Shown: positions 29,393 to 36,919, numbered from the stretch's first letter. The stretch: DNA of 64,000 nt from Halomonas sp. TD01 (GCF_923868895.1 NZ_OV350343.1:3224001-3288000); one strand, 5' to 3'. Notes: a model not told the origin generated them from the sequence alone. Numbers and translations: made by a program.

Positions 29393-29775
29393 GCGTACAC
29401 ACTCCCTGTGTCGCGCCGGGCTAGCGTGCGGCTGGCACTGACCTGCTGGCGGGTGCGTGTTGGCTGACGGTGGCGCAGGGCGTCGGCATCGCCGTTGATG
29501 CAGCCAATCATGAGCGCGACTAACAGCGGGGCGATCCAGCCACGGCGCATCGCTTCTGCTACGGCACCAGCTGCTTTGTAAACGCCTAACTTGTGGTAGC
29601 CCTTCTTAAGGCTGCCGTGCACGGTTTCTGGTGAACGACCTGTGGCGCGTGCAATCTCTTTGTAGGTATTGCCCGCTGCAAGCAGCATGATGTCGACCGC
29701 TTGAGTGCGGGTAAGGCCTAAGCTGCCGCGCTCTGGGTTAATGGTCGCCTGCCAATTACCTTGTGTGATTTGCAT
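29389..29775 (-). CDS. LuxR-type HTH protein with C-terminal membrane segment
   Basis: 128 residues. Residues 20-82 form a GerE/LuxR HTH (LTRTQAVDIMLLAAGNTYKE, IARATGRSPETVHGSLKKGY, HKLGVYKAAGAVAEAMRRG), then IAPLLVALMIGCI, short but membrane-like, and a basic tail. It is the first gene behind the pL-like promoter, whose two operators lie directly upstream, so it is expected to be made on induction. It may regulate early genes; N-protein-like function is not indicated by sequence. Confidence 0.7.
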   Translation of the reverse strand: MQITQGNWQATINPERGSLGLTRTQAVDIMLLAAGNTYKEIARATGRSPETVHGSLKKGYHKLGVYKAAGAVAEAMRRGWIAPLLVALMIGCINGDADALRHRQPTRTRQQVSASRTLARRDTGSVYA

Positions 29776-29808
29776 TTTACTGGCCCTTGCCTGTATTTCG
29801 ATGGTCTA

Positions 29809-29837
29809 AATATAGGCAAACACATAAAATACGTCAA
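29809..29837 (-). promoter_or_regulatory. pL-like early leftward promoter
   Basis: On the minus strand TTGACG (29837-29832), 17 bp, TATATT (29814-29809), close to the sigma-70 consensus. Two operator-like elements overlap it: one covers the end of the -35 and upstream, the other the -10. It should drive the leftward operon from the LuxR-type gene to the integrase. Confidence 0.75.
29811..29826 (-). promoter_or_regulatory. Operator-like element OL1 (pL -10 side)
   Basis: Minus strand TATGTGTTTGCCTATA; fits TATGGG-WW-Y-GCCTATW at all but one or two positions. Overlaps the -10 of pL. Confidence 0.6.
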
Positions 29838-29851
29838 TAGGCATTCCCATA
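29836..29851 (-). promoter_or_regulatory. Operator-like element OL2 (pL -35 side)
   Basis: Minus strand TATGGGAATGCCTATT, identical over 16 bases to the element at 31292-31307. Centre-to-centre distance to the other pL element is 25 bp. Confidence 0.7.
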
Positions 29852-29866
29852 TTTTGGATATGGGCA

Positions 29867-29892
29867 CAAAAAAACCGCCTCAATGGGCGGCT
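29867..29892 (-). terminator. Terminator of the repressor operon
   Basis: Minus strand CCGCC / GGCGG stem with short loop, then T8. It separates the repressor operon from the pL unit. Confidence 0.6.
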
Positions 29893-29914
29893 CTTCAAGC
29901 GATGTTAAGAGGTA

Positions 29915-30232
29915 TTACGCGGCGGGGAGCCAGCGCATTATGGCAAACACCAATGCTCCAGCGGCGATAACGGTGGCGACTCCCCACTGAATCATGCTCA
30001 CCTTCGTCTCGGCCAAATCAGCTTTAGTGGCAAAGGTGTCTAGCTTGGTATTCATGGCGTTAAACTTTTCGTCGACCGTATCAAAGCGGCCTTCGATACG
30101 CGCTAGCGTCACCTTGATGTCGCTAACATCGCGCTCCAGATGTTCTACACGGGCCTCAAGATTGCTCATTGGTGGTTCGCCTCCTGTGCCTCCGCCGCCC
30201 CTTGCTGGAAGATAGCTTACATTATCTGTCAC
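29915..30232 (-). CDS. Coiled-coil protein with C-terminal membrane anchor
   Basis: 105 residues from the GTG at 30232 (GAGGAG seven bases upstream); ATG at 30169 with AGGAGG is an alternative. Residues 23-75 are a heptad-rich coiled coil (LEARVEHLERDVSDIKVTLA), then WGVATVIAAGALVFAIMRWL. Layout matches small tail-anchored phage proteins near repressors, some of which act in superinfection exclusion or as XhlA-like proteins. As part of the repressor operon it is probably expressed in the lysogen. Confidence 0.65.
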   Translation of the reverse strand: MTDNVSYLPARGGGGTGGEPPMSNLEARVEHLERDVSDIKVTLARIEGRFDTVDEKFNAMNTKLDTFATKADLAETKVSMIQWGVATVIAAGALVFAIMRWLPAA

Positions 30233-30554
30233 TGGGTGGCTCCTCTTCTTCCCAATTTATAGACCCTGGTGGCGCGATTTCTTTCCACTCGACCACCATC
30301 TGGGCCGCAAACATTCTCAAGTGCCCGCAGTTCGGACAGGTGACACCGACCATTTCCACAGCGCCTTCCTCTGGCAATCCCGGATGCAAGAGCGGCATGG
30401 CATAAATATGTAGCGGCATATCTGGTCCGTGAGACATGATGGCTACGTGGTCGTGACCGCAGGCAGGGCAGTCATGCGTGATGCCTTTTGCGTCAACAAA
30501 GGCATGCAAGTCTTCTCCTTTCAGCTCCCGAGCTTTGAGGGCTTTCTCATTCAT
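30222..30554 (-). CDS. Zinc-ribbon protein in the repressor operon
   Basis: 110 residues with CPACGHDH (about 29-36) and CPNCGHLRMF (about 73-82), one zinc ribbon split by about 40 residues. Acidic C-terminus (INWEEEEPPSDR). Lies 11 bp behind the repressor, so should be lysogenically expressed. Unknown function. Confidence 0.65.
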   Translation of the reverse strand: MNEKALKARELKGEDLHAFVDAKGITHDCPACGHDHVAIMSHGPDMPLHIYAMPLLHPGLPEEGAVEMVGVTCPNCGHLRMFAAQMVVEWKEIAPPGSINWEEEEPPSDR

Positions 30555-30565
30555 AAGTGGGCCTG

Positions 30566-31234
30566 CTATAGCTTGGTTTTGGCCTCAACAGCCACCCCGA
30601 TAATCCGGCAGTTTCCATTGATCGGTATGAGAGGGTAAGCGGGGTTGAGCGGCTTCAGGTATTTCTGCCCGCTTTCTACGATGTATTTTTTGAAGGTGGC
30701 TTCGTTGCTTTCGTCTAGCTGAGCCACTACCAGTTTTCCGGGTGTTGCTTCTATTCCGGTGTCCACTAACACCAGCGTGCCCTCTGGGATGCTGGGCCTT
30801 ACGCCTGCTGGTGCGGTCATCGAATCCCCTGAAACCTCTAGCCAGAAAGCTGGCCCCTTGGCGTCATAGTCAGTGCTTTCGTGCTGTTCTTCCATGCCGG
30901 AAGGATACGGAACCACGCATTCTGCAAACTTGCCTGCTTGAACGCTAGAAATCACTGGGTAGCGATAGTAGCGCAGCGGCGTAGGTGCCATAGATACGTT
31001 GCTGTCAGTCACAGAGCTTACTGCGCCTGCGTTCATTTCCCCTTTTCCAGTGGCAAGCCATAAAGCGCTAACGCCTAGCTCATGGGCAATCTGAGTAGAA
31101 AATGACGTTGACTTAGACTTGCCGCGCTCTAAATCCGAGATGCTGGTTTGCTGCACGCCAATTTTTTGGGCGAGCTCAGCTTGATTGAGGCCAGCTAACT
31201 TCCTGGCTTTTTTAAGGCGGTCTTTGAATTCCAT
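30566..31234 (-). CDS. cI: CI/LexA-type repressor (HTH + S24 peptidase)
   Basis: 222 residues. HTH_3 domain 5-58 (LNQAELAQKIGVQQTSISDL). S24 autoprotease: cleavage site Ala100-Gly101 in SSVQAGKFAE, nucleophile Ser138 in SGDSMT, general-base Lys182 in ATFKKY. It should hold the lysogen by binding the operator elements at pL and pR/pRM and be cleaved with RecA help after DNA damage. The pRM-like -10 ends seven bases before the ATG, so the lysogenic cI mRNA is probably leaderless. Confidence 0.93.
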   Translation of the reverse strand: MEFKDRLKKARKLAGLNQAELAQKIGVQQTSISDLERGKSKSTSFSTQIAHELGVSALWLATGKGEMNAGAVSSVTDSNVSMAPTPLRYYRYPVISSVQAGKFAECVVPYPSGMEEQHESTDYDAKGPAFWLEVSGDSMTAPAGVRPSIPEGTLVLVDTGIEATPGKLVVAQLDESNEATFKKYIVESGQKYLKPLNPAYPLIPINGNCRIIGVAVEAKTKL

Positions 31235-31240
31235 AAGCGT

Positions 31241-31269
31241 TTTATATAGGCGAACCCATACGCTTGCAA
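31241..31269 (-). promoter_or_regulatory. pRM-like promoter for cI
   Basis: Minus strand TTGCAA (31269-31264), 17 bp, TATAAA (31246-31241). The expected start point falls on the A of the cI ATG at 31234. The hexamer TTGCAA is its own reverse complement and is also the -35 of the opposing pR. Confidence 0.65.
31245..31260 (-). promoter_or_regulatory. Operator-like element OR3 (next to cI)
   Basis: Minus strand TATGGGTTCGCCTATA. Overlaps the pRM -10 and spacer, so filling it should shut off cI, by analogy with lambda OR3. Confidence 0.65.
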
Positions 31270-31292
31270 ACGGGTATGCCTATACCTATTAT
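31264..31292 (+). promoter_or_regulatory. pR-like promoter for cro and replication genes
   Basis: TTGCAA (31264-31269), 17 bp, TATTAT (31287-31292). One operator element fills the spacer and another covers the start point. Confidence 0.7.
31269..31284 (+). promoter_or_regulatory. Operator-like element OR2
   Basis: AACGGGTATGCCTATA in the pR spacer, 24 bp from the centre of OR3 and 23 bp from OR1. Confidence 0.6.
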
Positions 31293-31307
31293 ATGGGAAT
31301 GCCTATT
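31292..31307 (+). promoter_or_regulatory. Operator-like element OR1
   Basis: TATGGGAATGCCTATT, from the last base of the pR -10 across the start point. Identical to the pL element at 29836-29851. Confidence 0.7.
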
Positions 31308-31322
31308 ATGGAGCGCGCAAAG

Positions 31323-31559
31323 ATGAGCCAAACCTCTACCTTCCAAAGTCTGGTGGGTTTCTTCGGCAACCAAATTAAAACAGCAGAACTGCTCAAAGTT
31401 GACCAAGCAACTGTTTCAGGGTGGGTGCGTGGAAAGCACGGCATGTCTCCTGCTGTTGCGCTGCGAGCGGAAAAGTTAACGAACGGCAAGTTTACTGCTG
31501 CTCAACTGTGCCCGTCTGTGTTTGTTCAGCCGCCCGCTAACGAGGTGGCTTCTCAATGA
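31323..31559 (+). CDS. cro: Cro-like regulator (YdaS-type HTH)
   Basis: 78 residues. HTH with NQIKTAELLKVDQATVSGWVRG and the YdaS/Cro pattern MSPAVALRAEKLTNGKFTAA. First gene from pR, hence likely the lytic antirepressor. Start at 31323 chosen because GGAG lies nine bases upstream and the in-frame ATG at 31308 would be only a few bases from the transcription start. Confidence 0.85.
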   Translation: MSQTSTFQSLVGFFGNQIKTAELLKVDQATVSGWVRGKHGMSPAVALRAEKLTNGKFTAAQLCPSVFVQPPANEVASQ

Positions 31560-31661
31560 TTCCAGTATATGAGCCAGCCCATAGCAGAACAGCCCACGCT
31601 GCTGGTCTGTTTGTATGCACAGGTGTTTTTAAATCCGCTGGCGGCAAAAGACAGGCATGAA

Positions 31662-31699
31662 AAAGCCCCGTCGGGTCGGCAAACCAATGACGGGGCTTT
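31662..31699 (+). terminator. Hairpin after cro (tR1-like)
   Basis: 11-bp perfect stem AAAGCCCCGTC / GACGGGGCTTT with a 16-base loop but no further T run. Placed between cro and the replication genes, where lambda has tR1; could equally be an mRNA-stabilising hairpin. Confidence 0.5.
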
Positions 31700-31722
31700 C
31701 AACTACCCAGGAGTTAATCGTA

Positions 31723-31866
31723 ATGCAGAAAGCCAAAGTTTACCAGTTTCCTAAGCGGGGGCGTTTTGCGAAGGCAAAGCCACGGGCATTGACGGCAGAG
31801 CGTCAGGCAAAGGGTAACCAGCAGATCGCTAAGCTGCGCGCACTGATTGAGGAGAGCCGCTCATGA
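31723..31866 (+). CDS. Small basic phage protein
   Basis: 47 residues, MQKAKVYQFPKRGRFAKAKP then a helix ending LRALIEESRS. GGAG lies eight bases before the ATG, and its stop overlaps the replication gene start (ATGA). Upstream ATG at 31657 lies inside the hairpin and is rejected. Function unknown; its place recalls lambda cII but it has no clear HTH. Confidence 0.6.
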   Translation: MQKAKVYQFPKRGRFAKAKPRALTAERQAKGNQQIAKLRALIEESRS

Positions 31867-32792
31867 GTAACGTATTGCGCTTTCCTGACCTGCCAGAGCG
31901 TGCGCCCACTAAAACCAAGGGGCCGCAAGTGGAGGACGGATATACCCGAATCGCTAATGAATTGCTTGATGCGCTTTGTGTGGCTGACTTTACCAACCGT
32001 GAATTCCGCGTGGTGAACTTTATCATCCGCCAAACCTACGGGTGGGGAACGAAGCAGAAGCGCCTTGCCTCCACGTTCATTGCTGGCGGCACTGGACTAC
32101 ATGCCACCGATTGCTCGAAAGTCCTGAACGAGCTTATTCGGCGCCAGGTTGTTGTTCGTCACGGCGGAAGCCGTGCGCCCGTGTCACTGAACAAGCGTCA
32201 TACCGAGTGGCTAGCAGCTGAAAGCCGCAAGAAAAGCGCTCCTGACTCATGCCCTCAGTCAGGGCAAGATGCCCTAACTCAGTCAGGGCAAGACGCCCTA
32301 ACAAAGAAAGACAGGAAAGACATTAATACTTCCCCTTACGGGGAAGAGTCGACGGCTGGCGCCGACGACGAGCAAACGCTGGCAGTGGAAAACACGAAAA
32401 GCGAAACCCTTCCCCCTGCCGAACCAAAAGCCGCTTCGCTGCCTAACTGCCCCCATCAAGCCATTCTTGATCAGTGGGCAGAGATCATGCCGGAAAAGCG
32501 CCAGCCGCTGCGCAGCTTGTGGACGGGCAGCTCAGCAGGGTCACGCGCATTGGCTGCTCGCTGGAAACAGGGTTTCTCGATCATCAACGAGCAAACCGGT
32601 GATGCGCTGTACGCGGACGAGGCCACTGGCATCGACTGGTGGGGGCGGTTTTTCAAGTTCCTTCGCCGTTCTGAGTTCCTGATGCGTGACGACTCGCGCT
32701 TTTTCGGCCTCGACTGGATCGTGAAGGCTGAGAATTTCCGCAAGATCATGGAGTTCAAGTATCACCCTGAACTGACTGGGGGTGACGCATGA
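31863..32792 (+). CDS. Phage replication protein O-like
   Basis: 309 residues. N-terminal phage-O winged helix (about 20-115: GYTRIANELLDAL, FTNREFRVVNFIIRQTYGWG, GGTGLHATDCSKVLNEL), a polar linker (about 120-190) and a C-terminal domain that should contact the helicase encoded next. The linker DNA contains two 24-bp tandem repeats, as lambda O contains the origin iterons. Overlaps the helicase by 4 bp. Confidence 0.85.
   Translation: MSNVLRFPDLPERAPTKTKGPQVEDGYTRIANELLDALCVADFTNREFRVVNFIIRQTYGWGTKQKRLASTFIAGGTGLHATDCSKVLNELIRRQVVVRHGGSRAPVSLNKRHTEWLAAESRKKSAPDSCPQSGQDALTQSGQDALTKKDRKDINTSPYGEESTAGADDEQTLAVENTKSETLPPAEPKAASLPNCPHQAILDQWAEIMPEKRQPLRSLWTGSSAGSRALAARWKQGFSIINEQTGDALYADEATGIDWWGRFFKFLRRSEFLMRDDSRFFGLDWIVKAENFRKIMEFKYHPELTGGDA
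32254..32301 (+). repeat. Two tandem 24-bp repeats, candidate origin iterons
   Basis: Units 32254-32277 and 32278-32301 differ at one base, and each holds an inverted repeat AGGGCAAGAYGCCCT. They lie in the middle of the replication gene and encode SGQDALTQSGQDALT. An origin role is inferred from the lambda precedent; only two clear units are seen. Confidence 0.55.
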
Positions 32793-34228
32793 GCTATTAC
32801 GATCAGGATTACGGCCAAAGCCATGACGCTAGTGCTACGCCGCTGGCTAGCCATGAGGCTGAACAGAGCGTGATTGGTGCGTGTTTGCAGCGCCCTGCGC
32901 TGATTGATCGCTTAGCCGACCAGCTACGCCCCCATGATTTTTACAACCATACCCACCAGATGCTGTGGGCAGAAATGAACCGCCTGAGCGCCAGCGGACA
33001 AGCAGTGGACCTGCTAACGCTGACTGACTCATTGGCAGATAACGGCCAGTTGGAATCAGCGGGCGGCATGGGCTACTTGGCTGAGATCGCCAAGAACACG
33101 CCTAGCGTAGCAAACGCCGACGCATACGCGGGCATCGTGACGGACATGAGTAATCGCCGCCGATTGCTGGATACGGTTTCCCAGGTTCAGCGAATGGCGA
33201 GTGATAAGCGCCAACCGTTTGCTGACGTGATTGATTCTGCCCAAGGGAGCATTGCTCGCTTACTGCGTGCAGATGCGGGCGCGATTGGCCCTATCGGCCA
33301 GTTTCTTGATCAGGATTTGATTGCGCCATTGGAAAAGCGCCAGAGCGGCGAAACCAGCGCTATGGGCATGAGCTTTGGCTTACCTGATCTTGATAACCGA
33401 ACGCTCGGCATGCACCCAGAGCAACTTGTAGTTATCGGCGCCCGCCCTGGCATGGGTAAAACCGCGCTGAGCCTGACTTCGCTTGCTCAGTGCGCTATTC
33501 ACGAAAAGCGCCCCGCCGTGATGTTCTCGATGGAAATGGGCCGCGCCAGCTTACTGCAGCGTTTGACCGCTCAAGTGGGCGATATACCCATTCAAGCCAT
33601 TCGCGACCCTAAGAACCACTTGCACGATGAGCACTACCCACGCCTAACCCATGCCGTTAATGCGCTGAAAGATGCCCCGCTGGTAATTGACGATCGGGCA
33701 GCCCTCACGCCAAGCCAAATACGCGGTGCAGCTAAGCGCTGGCGCGATTACTACGGTGACCTGGGGCTGGTGGTCGTGGATTACCTAGGCCTAATGAAAC
33801 CCGACGGCCGCCACGGCACCCGTGAACAGGAAGTGGCGGAAATGAGCGGCGCGATGAAGGCCCTTGCTAAAGAACTCAAGGTGCCGGTGATGCTGCTGAG
33901 TCAGCTCAACCGAGGACTAGAAAGCCGTACCGATAAGCGCCCACTAATGGCCGACCTTCGTGAAAGCGGCAGCGTAGAGCAAGACGCCGACATCATCGTG
34001 TTTCTGTATCGCCATGAGCGCTACTACCCCGACGACTACCAGCACAAAGGCATCATGGAGCTGATCGTTTCCAAGCAGCGCGAGGGCGATACCGGCACCG
34101 AGTATGCCGCTGCCAAGCTCGCCAACGCCCGTATTCAACCGTTAGACGCGGGCACTATTACCCAACTGCGCAACCCGCCACCGCCTGAGCCTAAGCGCCG
34201 CGCAAAATCCGCCATGGAGGTTATCTGA
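32789..34228 (+). CDS. dnaB: Replicative DNA helicase, DnaB family
   Basis: 479 residues. DnaB N-terminal domain (about 18-120) and RecA-like ATPase domain with Walker A GARPGMGKTALS (about 214-225), Walker B LVVVDYLGLM and the C-terminal MADLRESGSVEQDADIIVFL plus LIVSKQREG typical of DnaB. The phage thus brings its own helicase rather than a lambda-P-type loader. Confidence 0.95.
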   Translation: MSYYDQDYGQSHDASATPLASHEAEQSVIGACLQRPALIDRLADQLRPHDFYNHTHQMLWAEMNRLSASGQAVDLLTLTDSLADNGQLESAGGMGYLAEIAKNTPSVANADAYAGIVTDMSNRRRLLDTVSQVQRMASDKRQPFADVIDSAQGSIARLLRADAGAIGPIGQFLDQDLIAPLEKRQSGETSAMGMSFGLPDLDNRTLGMHPEQLVVIGARPGMGKTALSLTSLAQCAIHEKRPAVMFSMEMGRASLLQRLTAQVGDIPIQAIRDPKNHLHDEHYPRLTHAVNALKDAPLVIDDRAALTPSQIRGAAKRWRDYYGDLGLVVVDYLGLMKPDGRHGTREQEVAEMSGAMKALAKELKVPVMLLSQLNRGLESRTDKRPLMADLRESGSVEQDADIIVFLYRHERYYPDDYQHKGIMELIVSKQREGDTGTEYAAAKLANARIQPLDAGTITQLRNPPPPEPKRRAKSAMEVI

Positions 34229-34548
34229 TGAATACCGCATTTCAACCGAGCGGCAGTGAAGTGAAGCGCGCCGCGTTTAGCGAGCACCGCCGTAGCGGGC
34301 GCCTCAAATCGACGCAGGGCGTGGTGATCGCTGCACTGGTCAGTAAGGGGCCCATGACACGCAACCAGCTAGCTGAGGCAACCGGCTTGCCGCTTTCCAG
34401 CATTTGCGGCCGCTGCCGTGAGTTGTTGGATCTGGATTATGTCGACGTGGCGGGTATGAGCGCTGATTCTCCATCGCGCCAGGTGCTGGGGCTGACTGAG
34501 AGCGGCAAAGCGCTGGCAATGGAAGCGGCTAAGGGGGTGGCGTCGTGA
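34228..34548 (+). CDS. Winged-helix DNA-binding protein
   Basis: 106 residues. MTRNQLAEATGLPLSSICGRCRELL is a MarR/ArsR-like HTH, followed by a wing region and LTESGKALAMEA. Overlaps the helicase stop by 1 bp and the next gene by 4 bp. Regulatory role inferred. Confidence 0.65.
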   Translation: MNTAFQPSGSEVKRAAFSEHRRSGRLKSTQGVVIAALVSKGPMTRNQLAEATGLPLSSICGRCRELLDLDYVDVAGMSADSPSRQVLGLTESGKALAMEAAKGVAS

Positions 34549-34976
34549 GCACCCTAAAGCCCATCGATCACCAAAACATCGTCCTGCGCCTGCTGGCGCG
34601 TTCAGCGGCCTGTGATGCCCAGCACCTCGCTACGCTGGCGCAGGCCTACAAGCTGCCCGTTTCGTTGCACCAGGTGCGCGTTGCTTGTGATGAGCTATGC
34701 GAGCAGCAGTTTGTGGCCCGCACGATCACGGGTTACCGCCTCACCGCGCATGGCGAATGCGAACTGCCCGCCGTGCCGCTGCTTGAGAGCTATTACGTCG
34801 CGCCTGCAGGGGGGTGTTGCATGACGCGCCACGCCTACCAGCAGCCCAAATGCCCGGAGTGCCAGTACCGCAAGCCGCCTAGCGAGTTTCGCGACCCAGG
34901 TACGTTTGAGCCATTACCCGCGTGCAAACACTGCTTACGCAAATCACAGCGAGGTGGCCAGCGATGGACGGCGTAA
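34545..34976 (+). CDS. HTH plus zinc-ribbon phage protein
   Basis: 143 residues: an N-terminal winged-helix-like part (about 8-70) and a C-terminal CPECQYRK...CKHCLRKS zinc pair (about 108-135). Overlaps the following gene start. NinB/NinG-type recombination genes occupy this place in lambdoid phages, but no match is seen. Confidence 0.6.
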   Translation: MSTLKPIDHQNIVLRLLARSAACDAQHLATLAQAYKLPVSLHQVRVACDELCEQQFVARTITGYRLTAHGECELPAVPLLESYYVAPAGGCCMTRHAYQQPKCPECQYRKPPSEFRDPGTFEPLPACKHCLRKSQRGGQRWTA

Positions 34977-35707
34977 GGCAATGGACCCATGCCGAGCTGT
35001 GCGCCATCGCCGTGAAGTGGCTCAAGCGCCCCAACAGCAATAACGGCCATGGCTGTCATGTAGCAGTGAGCGAGGTGCGTTCTGGTTGGACGGGTGAGAT
35101 CCCGGATGCGATCGGCTTTCGCCAGTCAGGGTACACGCCTAGTGATGGCTCGGTAGTGGTGGAAGTGAAGGTGTCGCGCTCTGACTTCCTCGCTGATCGT
35201 AAGAAACCGCACCGCATTGAGGGTGGCCTGGGCAACTGGCGTTATTTCATGTGCCCTGAAGGGATGATTCAGCCCGACGAGCTGCCCGAAGGTTGGGGGC
35301 TGCTGTGGATCAACAAGCGTGGTCACGTAAAGCCTAAAGCGGGCTTTGCCCTGGCGCTGGCTGGTAGCAGCAACTACCACCGCCACCAGGAAGCCATGGC
35401 CGCGTTTCGTCAGGAAAGCGACTTGTTAGGCGAGCAGTTCATCTTGGTGAAGCTGTATTCCCGCATCGGTGATGCCGAGGAGCTGAACCAGAAGATGCGT
35501 GAAGCCTGGGCAGAGCGCCAGCAGTTGGCGAAACGCTGTGACCAGTTGCGCGAAGAGGTGCGCAGCCTTAGGCGTGATTTGCGAGTTGCACGGCGACGGC
35601 CTGCCAACGAACTGGACGAATTGACGGAATCCCTCGGGAATCTCAACGCCAACCGAGATAGCACACGCAAGAGCCCTGTTCGGTCGTGGGCTGGGGGTGA
35701 ATCATGA
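34964..35707 (+). CDS. Putative PD-(D/E)xK nuclease-like phage protein
   Basis: 247 residues from ATG 34964, chosen for GAGGT eight bases upstream. DAIGF...VVVEVKVSRSDFLADRKKPHR has the D...ExK layout of MmcB-type nucleases, followed by WRYFMCPEGMIQPDELPEGW and a C-terminal coiled coil (QQLAKRCDQLREEVRSLRRD). Often annotated only as phage protein. Nuclease activity is inferred from the motif. Confidence 0.65.
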   Translation: MDGVRQWTHAELCAIAVKWLKRPNSNNGHGCHVAVSEVRSGWTGEIPDAIGFRQSGYTPSDGSVVVEVKVSRSDFLADRKKPHRIEGGLGNWRYFMCPEGMIQPDELPEGWGLLWINKRGHVKPKAGFALALAGSSNYHRHQEAMAAFRQESDLLGEQFILVKLYSRIGDAEELNQKMREAWAERQQLAKRCDQLREEVRSLRRDLRVARRRPANELDELTESLGNLNANRDSTRKSPVRSWAGGES

Positions 35708-35835
35708 TGGACGGCATGACGTTGTACCTGCTGGGCGTCCTTTCGGGCGTAGTGTTGACCGTAGGCTGCGCAGTCTTGGCCTTTTGTCGCAGCGTAGAAG
35801 GCCTAGATGATCAGGGAGAGCAAAGCGATGGATAA
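35704..35835 (+). CDS. Small single-span membrane protein
   Basis: 43 residues with one hydrophobic helix (LYLLGVLSGVVLTVGCAVLA) and an acidic tail. It shares ATGA with the stop of the preceding gene and overlaps the next start by 8 bp, so the operon geometry supports it. Function unknown. Confidence 0.6.
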   Translation: MMDGMTLYLLGVLSGVVLTVGCAVLAFCRSVEGLDDQGEQSDG

Positions 35836-36121
35836 CGCCCAAAAAGGGGGCCAGCAGGCCCGACGCGCTGCGCTGCTTTGCCAGAACAAGCGCTTTTGGT
35901 TGTACCTAGATCACCGCTGGCGCGCCAAGCATCACCTGACACCTGAGCAGTACCCAAACGGCACGCACCAGCTGGCTGGCGCTACACGGTGGCTGCGTAA
36001 AGCGTGTGGCATCCAGAGTCGAGCCGAGCTTGATCATAACGATGAAGCCGCAGCCATGTTGGAGAAGGTGCTGGCGGCTTACAGCAAGTGGGAACGCGGC
36101 CAACGGAGGGCGGGGCAGTGA
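35828..36121 (+). CDS. Small phage protein, unknown function
   Basis: 97 residues, basic. GGGAGAG lies eight bases before the ATG at 35828. Contains FWLYLDHRWRAKHHLTPEQ and THQLAGATRWLRKACGIQSR; looks helical and possibly nucleic-acid binding. No family assigned. Confidence 0.6.
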   Translation: MDNAQKGGQQARRAALLCQNKRFWLYLDHRWRAKHHLTPEQYPNGTHQLAGATRWLRKACGIQSRAELDHNDEAAAMLEKVLAAYSKWERGQRRAGQ

Positions 36122-36378
36122 CCGAGAACGCACACCCGATAGAAGACCACGCCAAGTCGCTGGCAGACGATAACCGCTTTTGTGAATGGCTGGATGCTAT
36201 CGATGCGCTGGATAGCGGGTGGCCACACAGCCACTACACCGCCCGCCGCTGGATTGAGGATCAGTGCGAGGTGGAAAGCCTGGGTCGCTTAGCCACTGAC
36301 CCAGTGGCGGCGGCCTCGCTTCATCAAATCGCGCGTCGGTTTGCCGTGTGGGATAGAAACCAGGAGCTAGACCTATGA
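36118..36378 (+). CDS. Small acidic phage protein
   Basis: 86 residues from GTG 36118 (GGAGG eight bases upstream; GTGA overlap with the previous stop). Helical, with SHYTARRWIEDQCEVESLGR. It resembles the preceding protein in size but is acidic. Overlaps the VRR-NUC gene by 4 bp. Confidence 0.6.
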   Translation: MTENAHPIEDHAKSLADDNRFCEWLDAIDALDSGWPHSHYTARRWIEDQCEVESLGRLATDPVAAASLHQIARRFAVWDRNQELDL

Positions 36379-36890
36379 CCGTTCGCGGACTACCCGCCAG
36401 CAAGCGCCGCGCACCTAAGCCAAAGGCTGACGGCACACCCCGTAAAAAGCCAGTGGATTGGGAAGGCAACGAACAGGCGGTTGTCATTCGCTGGTTGCAG
36501 GGCGAGAAGATGCGCGGTCAGCCGGTCGGGGAGCTATTCGACGCCATTTATCACGTACCGAACGGCGGCGTTCGCAGTTTCAAGACGGCGGTGGCGATGA
36601 AGCGGCAGGGTGCTAAGGCAGGCGTGTCCGATCTGCCGGTGCGTCAAGCGCGTGGGGGCTGGCACGGCCTGTATCTGGAGTTTAAGGCAACCCCGCCGCG
36701 TGATGCCGACCTGAGCGATAGCCAATTCACGTGGCTGGAAGGCAGCGAGTATGAGGGCTATTGCGCTGTGCTGGCGCGGGGTATCGAAGAGGCCAAGGCG
36801 GTGCTAAGGGAATACGCGAGCTGGCCACGCACGAAGGTAGTGGGGCAGCGTCAGGTGATGAACAGCGGTACCGAGTGGAGAAAGGGCTAA
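36375..36890 (+). CDS. VRR-NUC domain nuclease
   Basis: 171 residues. The VRR-NUC layout is clear: EGNEQAVVIRWLQG, IYHVPNGGVRS, AVAMKRQGAKAGVSDLPV and GLYLEFKA (catalytic Asp and ExK). Standalone VRR-NUC proteins are Holliday-junction or structure-specific nucleases in phages and may replace RusA/NinG. Confidence 0.88.
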   Translation: MTVRGLPASKRRAPKPKADGTPRKKPVDWEGNEQAVVIRWLQGEKMRGQPVGELFDAIYHVPNGGVRSFKTAVAMKRQGAKAGVSDLPVRQARGGWHGLYLEFKATPPRDADLSDSQFTWLEGSEYEGYCAVLARGIEEAKAVLREYASWPRTKVVGQRQVMNSGTEWRKG

Positions 36891-36919
36891 TGGGCATGGC
36901 ATTAATGAAAGAGGTGAGC

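Noticed and set aside
31569..31754. 61-codon frame after cro
   Set aside because: Runs through the 11-bp hairpin and overlaps the better-supported 47-codon gene; no RBS.
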